Below are positions 5,755 to 6,635 of a DNA stretch of 6,635 nucleotides, in pieces. The stretch is from Pseudobdellovibrionaceae bacterium. GTDB lineage: Bacteria > Bdellovibrionota > Bdellovibrionia > Bdellovibrionales > Bdellovibrionaceae. Every line of letters begins with the position of its first letter. Position 1 is the stretch's first letter. Under the pieces are notes generated by a model. That model was given only the letters and a program-made list of their open reading frames with translations. It was not told the DNA's origin and did not search any database. The stretch lies in NCBI GenBank assembly GCA_014376325.1, contig JACMRP010000049.1, positions 1-6,635 on the forward strand, written 5' to 3'. The translations under genes were made by a program, and so were the position numbers.

Positions 5755-6366
5755 ATGAAACGTTCTATTCTTGTGATCCTACTCATCGCGATCAATATTC
5801 TGGTTTATTTTCTTTGGGCCTCGAAAGATCCGTTTCGAATGGCCTACATGCAAGAAAACTTTGCGGTCAGTTGGGAAGGCCTGATGGCCGGGCGCTATTG
5901 GACACTGCTGACTTCGGTGTTTTCGCACTACATGTTTATCCATTTGCTTTTTAATATGCTGGTGTTGAACAGTTTTGGTCCCATCGTGATCGAAGTCGTC
6001 GGCAGTAAATTCTTTATTATTTTCTACTTAGTCGCCGGAATTTTTAGTTCGTTATGCCATGCGGTAGTCACGGCCTTTTTTCTGCATCAGCCGAATCTGC
6101 CGGCCGTCGGCGCCTCGGGCGCGATTGCCGGAGTGTTGCTTTTGTTCTGCCTGTTATTCCCGCGGGAAAAGATTTTGCTGATGGGGATCATTCCTTTGCC
6201 GGCGATGTGGGGCGCCATCGCATTTGTTGCGCTCGACGTATGGGGATTGATCGCGCAGTCGCGGGGTGGCGGTTTGCCGATTGGCCACGGCGCACATTTG
6301 GGCGGTGCTCTCTGCGGATTGATTGCTTATTTCTTTTTGCGCAAGCGAGTCCGCCGCCAGTTTTAG
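5755..6366 (+). CDS. Rhomboid-family intramembrane serine protease
   Basis: The 203 residues make a compact six-helix rhomboid core (helices at about 4-22, 54-74, 84-106, 118-136, 141-166 and 176-196). The catalytic serine is Ser121 in GASG (119-122), the catalytic histidine is His181 in GHGAHLGG (177-184), and HxxxN (His63, Asn67) supplies the oxyanion residues as in GlpG. All residues needed for activity are present, so it should cleave transmembrane or near-membrane segments of other proteins in the inner membrane. Its substrates are unknown. It has no extra N-terminal cytoplasmic domain and ends in a basic RKRVRRQF tail, which by the positive-inside rule would put the C-terminus in the cytoplasm. 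It lies 22 bp after the M13-like lipoprotein gene and is probably in the same transcript. Confidence 0.93.
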   Translation: MKRSILVILLIAINILVYFLWASKDPFRMAYMQENFAVSWEGLMAGRYWTLLTSVFSHYMFIHLLFNMLVLNSFGPIVIEVVGSKFFIIFYLVAGIFSSLCHAVVTAFFLHQPNLPAVGASGAIAGVLLLFCLLFPREKILLMGIIPLPAMWGAIAFVALDVWGLIAQSRGGGLPIGHGAHLGGALCGLIAYFFLRKRVRRQF

Positions 6367-6391
6367 TGAATGTGTGAAGCCCGTTTGAGGT

Positions 6392-6635
6392 TTGAGTTAC
6401 GCGGATATTATCAATGCCGAAGGGATCGAAGATCCAAAAGAACTCAAGCGTTGCATGCAAGTGATATATCAAAGCGCCATTTCACAAGCTCAGGTTATTA
6501 TTACCCAGGTGGATCTTCGTAAAATCTTCGATTTTTTTATGCAAGCAGACAGCACCGTGTCCAGAAAATACGGCGGCTCCATCCACGCGGATAACAAGGG
6601 CGTTGGACAAGGGTCGAAGTTCACTTTCCGTTTGC
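6392..6635 (+). pseudogene. Collapsed hybrid histidine-kinase fragment, open at the window edge
   Basis: An open frame (first codon TTG, 81 codons visible; a TGA at 6386-6388 closes it upstream) joins three pieces of a histidine kinase. Residues 1-36 resemble the part of a HisKA domain just after the phospho-accepting H-box (LSYADIINAEG...IYQSAISQAQVI). Residues 39-62 resemble VDLRKI followed by the F-box FDFFMQADSTVSRKYGG. Residues 63-81 (SIHADNKGVGQGSKFTFRL) are the end of the HATPase domain. Missing are the H-box histidine, the DLLDVSRI segment, the N and G1 boxes, and the GLGLSI (G2) lid between YGG and SIH. Such a protein could neither bind ATP nor accept phosphate. It is probably a remnant, although the frame has stayed open. 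No proper ribosome-binding site is present; GAGG ends one base before TTG. Confidence 0.6.

Noticed and set aside
6054..6472. Out-of-frame and antisense frames at the end of the rhomboid gene
   Set aside because: The rhomboid catalytic motifs fix the frame. The antisense frame at 6188-6472 also covers the kinase fragment but has no recognisable content.
1..6635. CRISPR array, insertion sequence or prophage genes
   Set aside because: No spaced direct repeats, transposase, integrase or terminal inverted repeats were seen. The only direct repeat array is the 12-bp in-gene repeat at 2293-2340.

Overview
The window reads as ordinary chromosomal DNA from a Gram-negative bacterium. It has mid-range GC by eye, tightly packed genes on both strands, a lipoprotein with an export signal, and a small disulphide-rich exported protein. 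The mix of genes (an OsmC-like peroxidase, a YehS-like DUF1456 protein, a YegD-like Hsp70, a diverged M13-type lipoprotein peptidase and a hybrid-type histidine-kinase sequence) would fit Bdellovibrionota or a neighbouring group. That placement is an inference from gene content; no rRNA or other marker gene is present to prove it.

Layout. At 1-28 the first codons of a leftward gene are cut by the window edge, preceded by a clear Shine-Dalgarno. A 186-bp divergent spacer with three small inverted repeats leads to yehS (215-676, +). yehS ends tail to tail with a YegD-like Hsp70 (683-1969, -), and an 18-bp palindrome spans both stop codons. The minus strand then holds four genes in a row, transcribed in the order osmC (3715-3263), an HPPD-like VOC/glyoxalase-fold protein (3182-2421), a short exported eight-cysteine protein (2369-1971) and the YegD-like gene. 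Gaps are 80, 51 and 1 bp, so at least the last two are probably co-transcribed and may be translationally coupled. From a 178-bp divergent control region next to osmC, the plus strand carries a 612-residue M13-like lipoprotein metallopeptidase (3894-5732) and, 22 bp later, a rhomboid intramembrane serine protease (5755-6366). The last 244 bases encode a collapsed histidine-kinase fragment that runs off the window.

Functionally there are two themes. The leftward genes suggest stress and protein maintenance: a hydroperoxide-reducing OsmC, an ATPase-only Hsp70 and a cysteine-rich exported protein. The rightward pair joins a cell-envelope zinc peptidase with a membrane protease. The most unusual items are the M13-like lipoprotein, which keeps every family landmark I can recognise but carries a roughly 200-residue insertion between its zinc-ligand motifs; the shortened HPPD-like catalytic domain with a new C-terminal tail; a 12-bp tandem repeat that forms the hydrophobic core of a signal peptide; and the kinase remnant, in which three pieces of a hybrid kinase are joined in one open frame. 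I found no RNA gene, CRISPR array, insertion sequence or clear intrinsic terminator.
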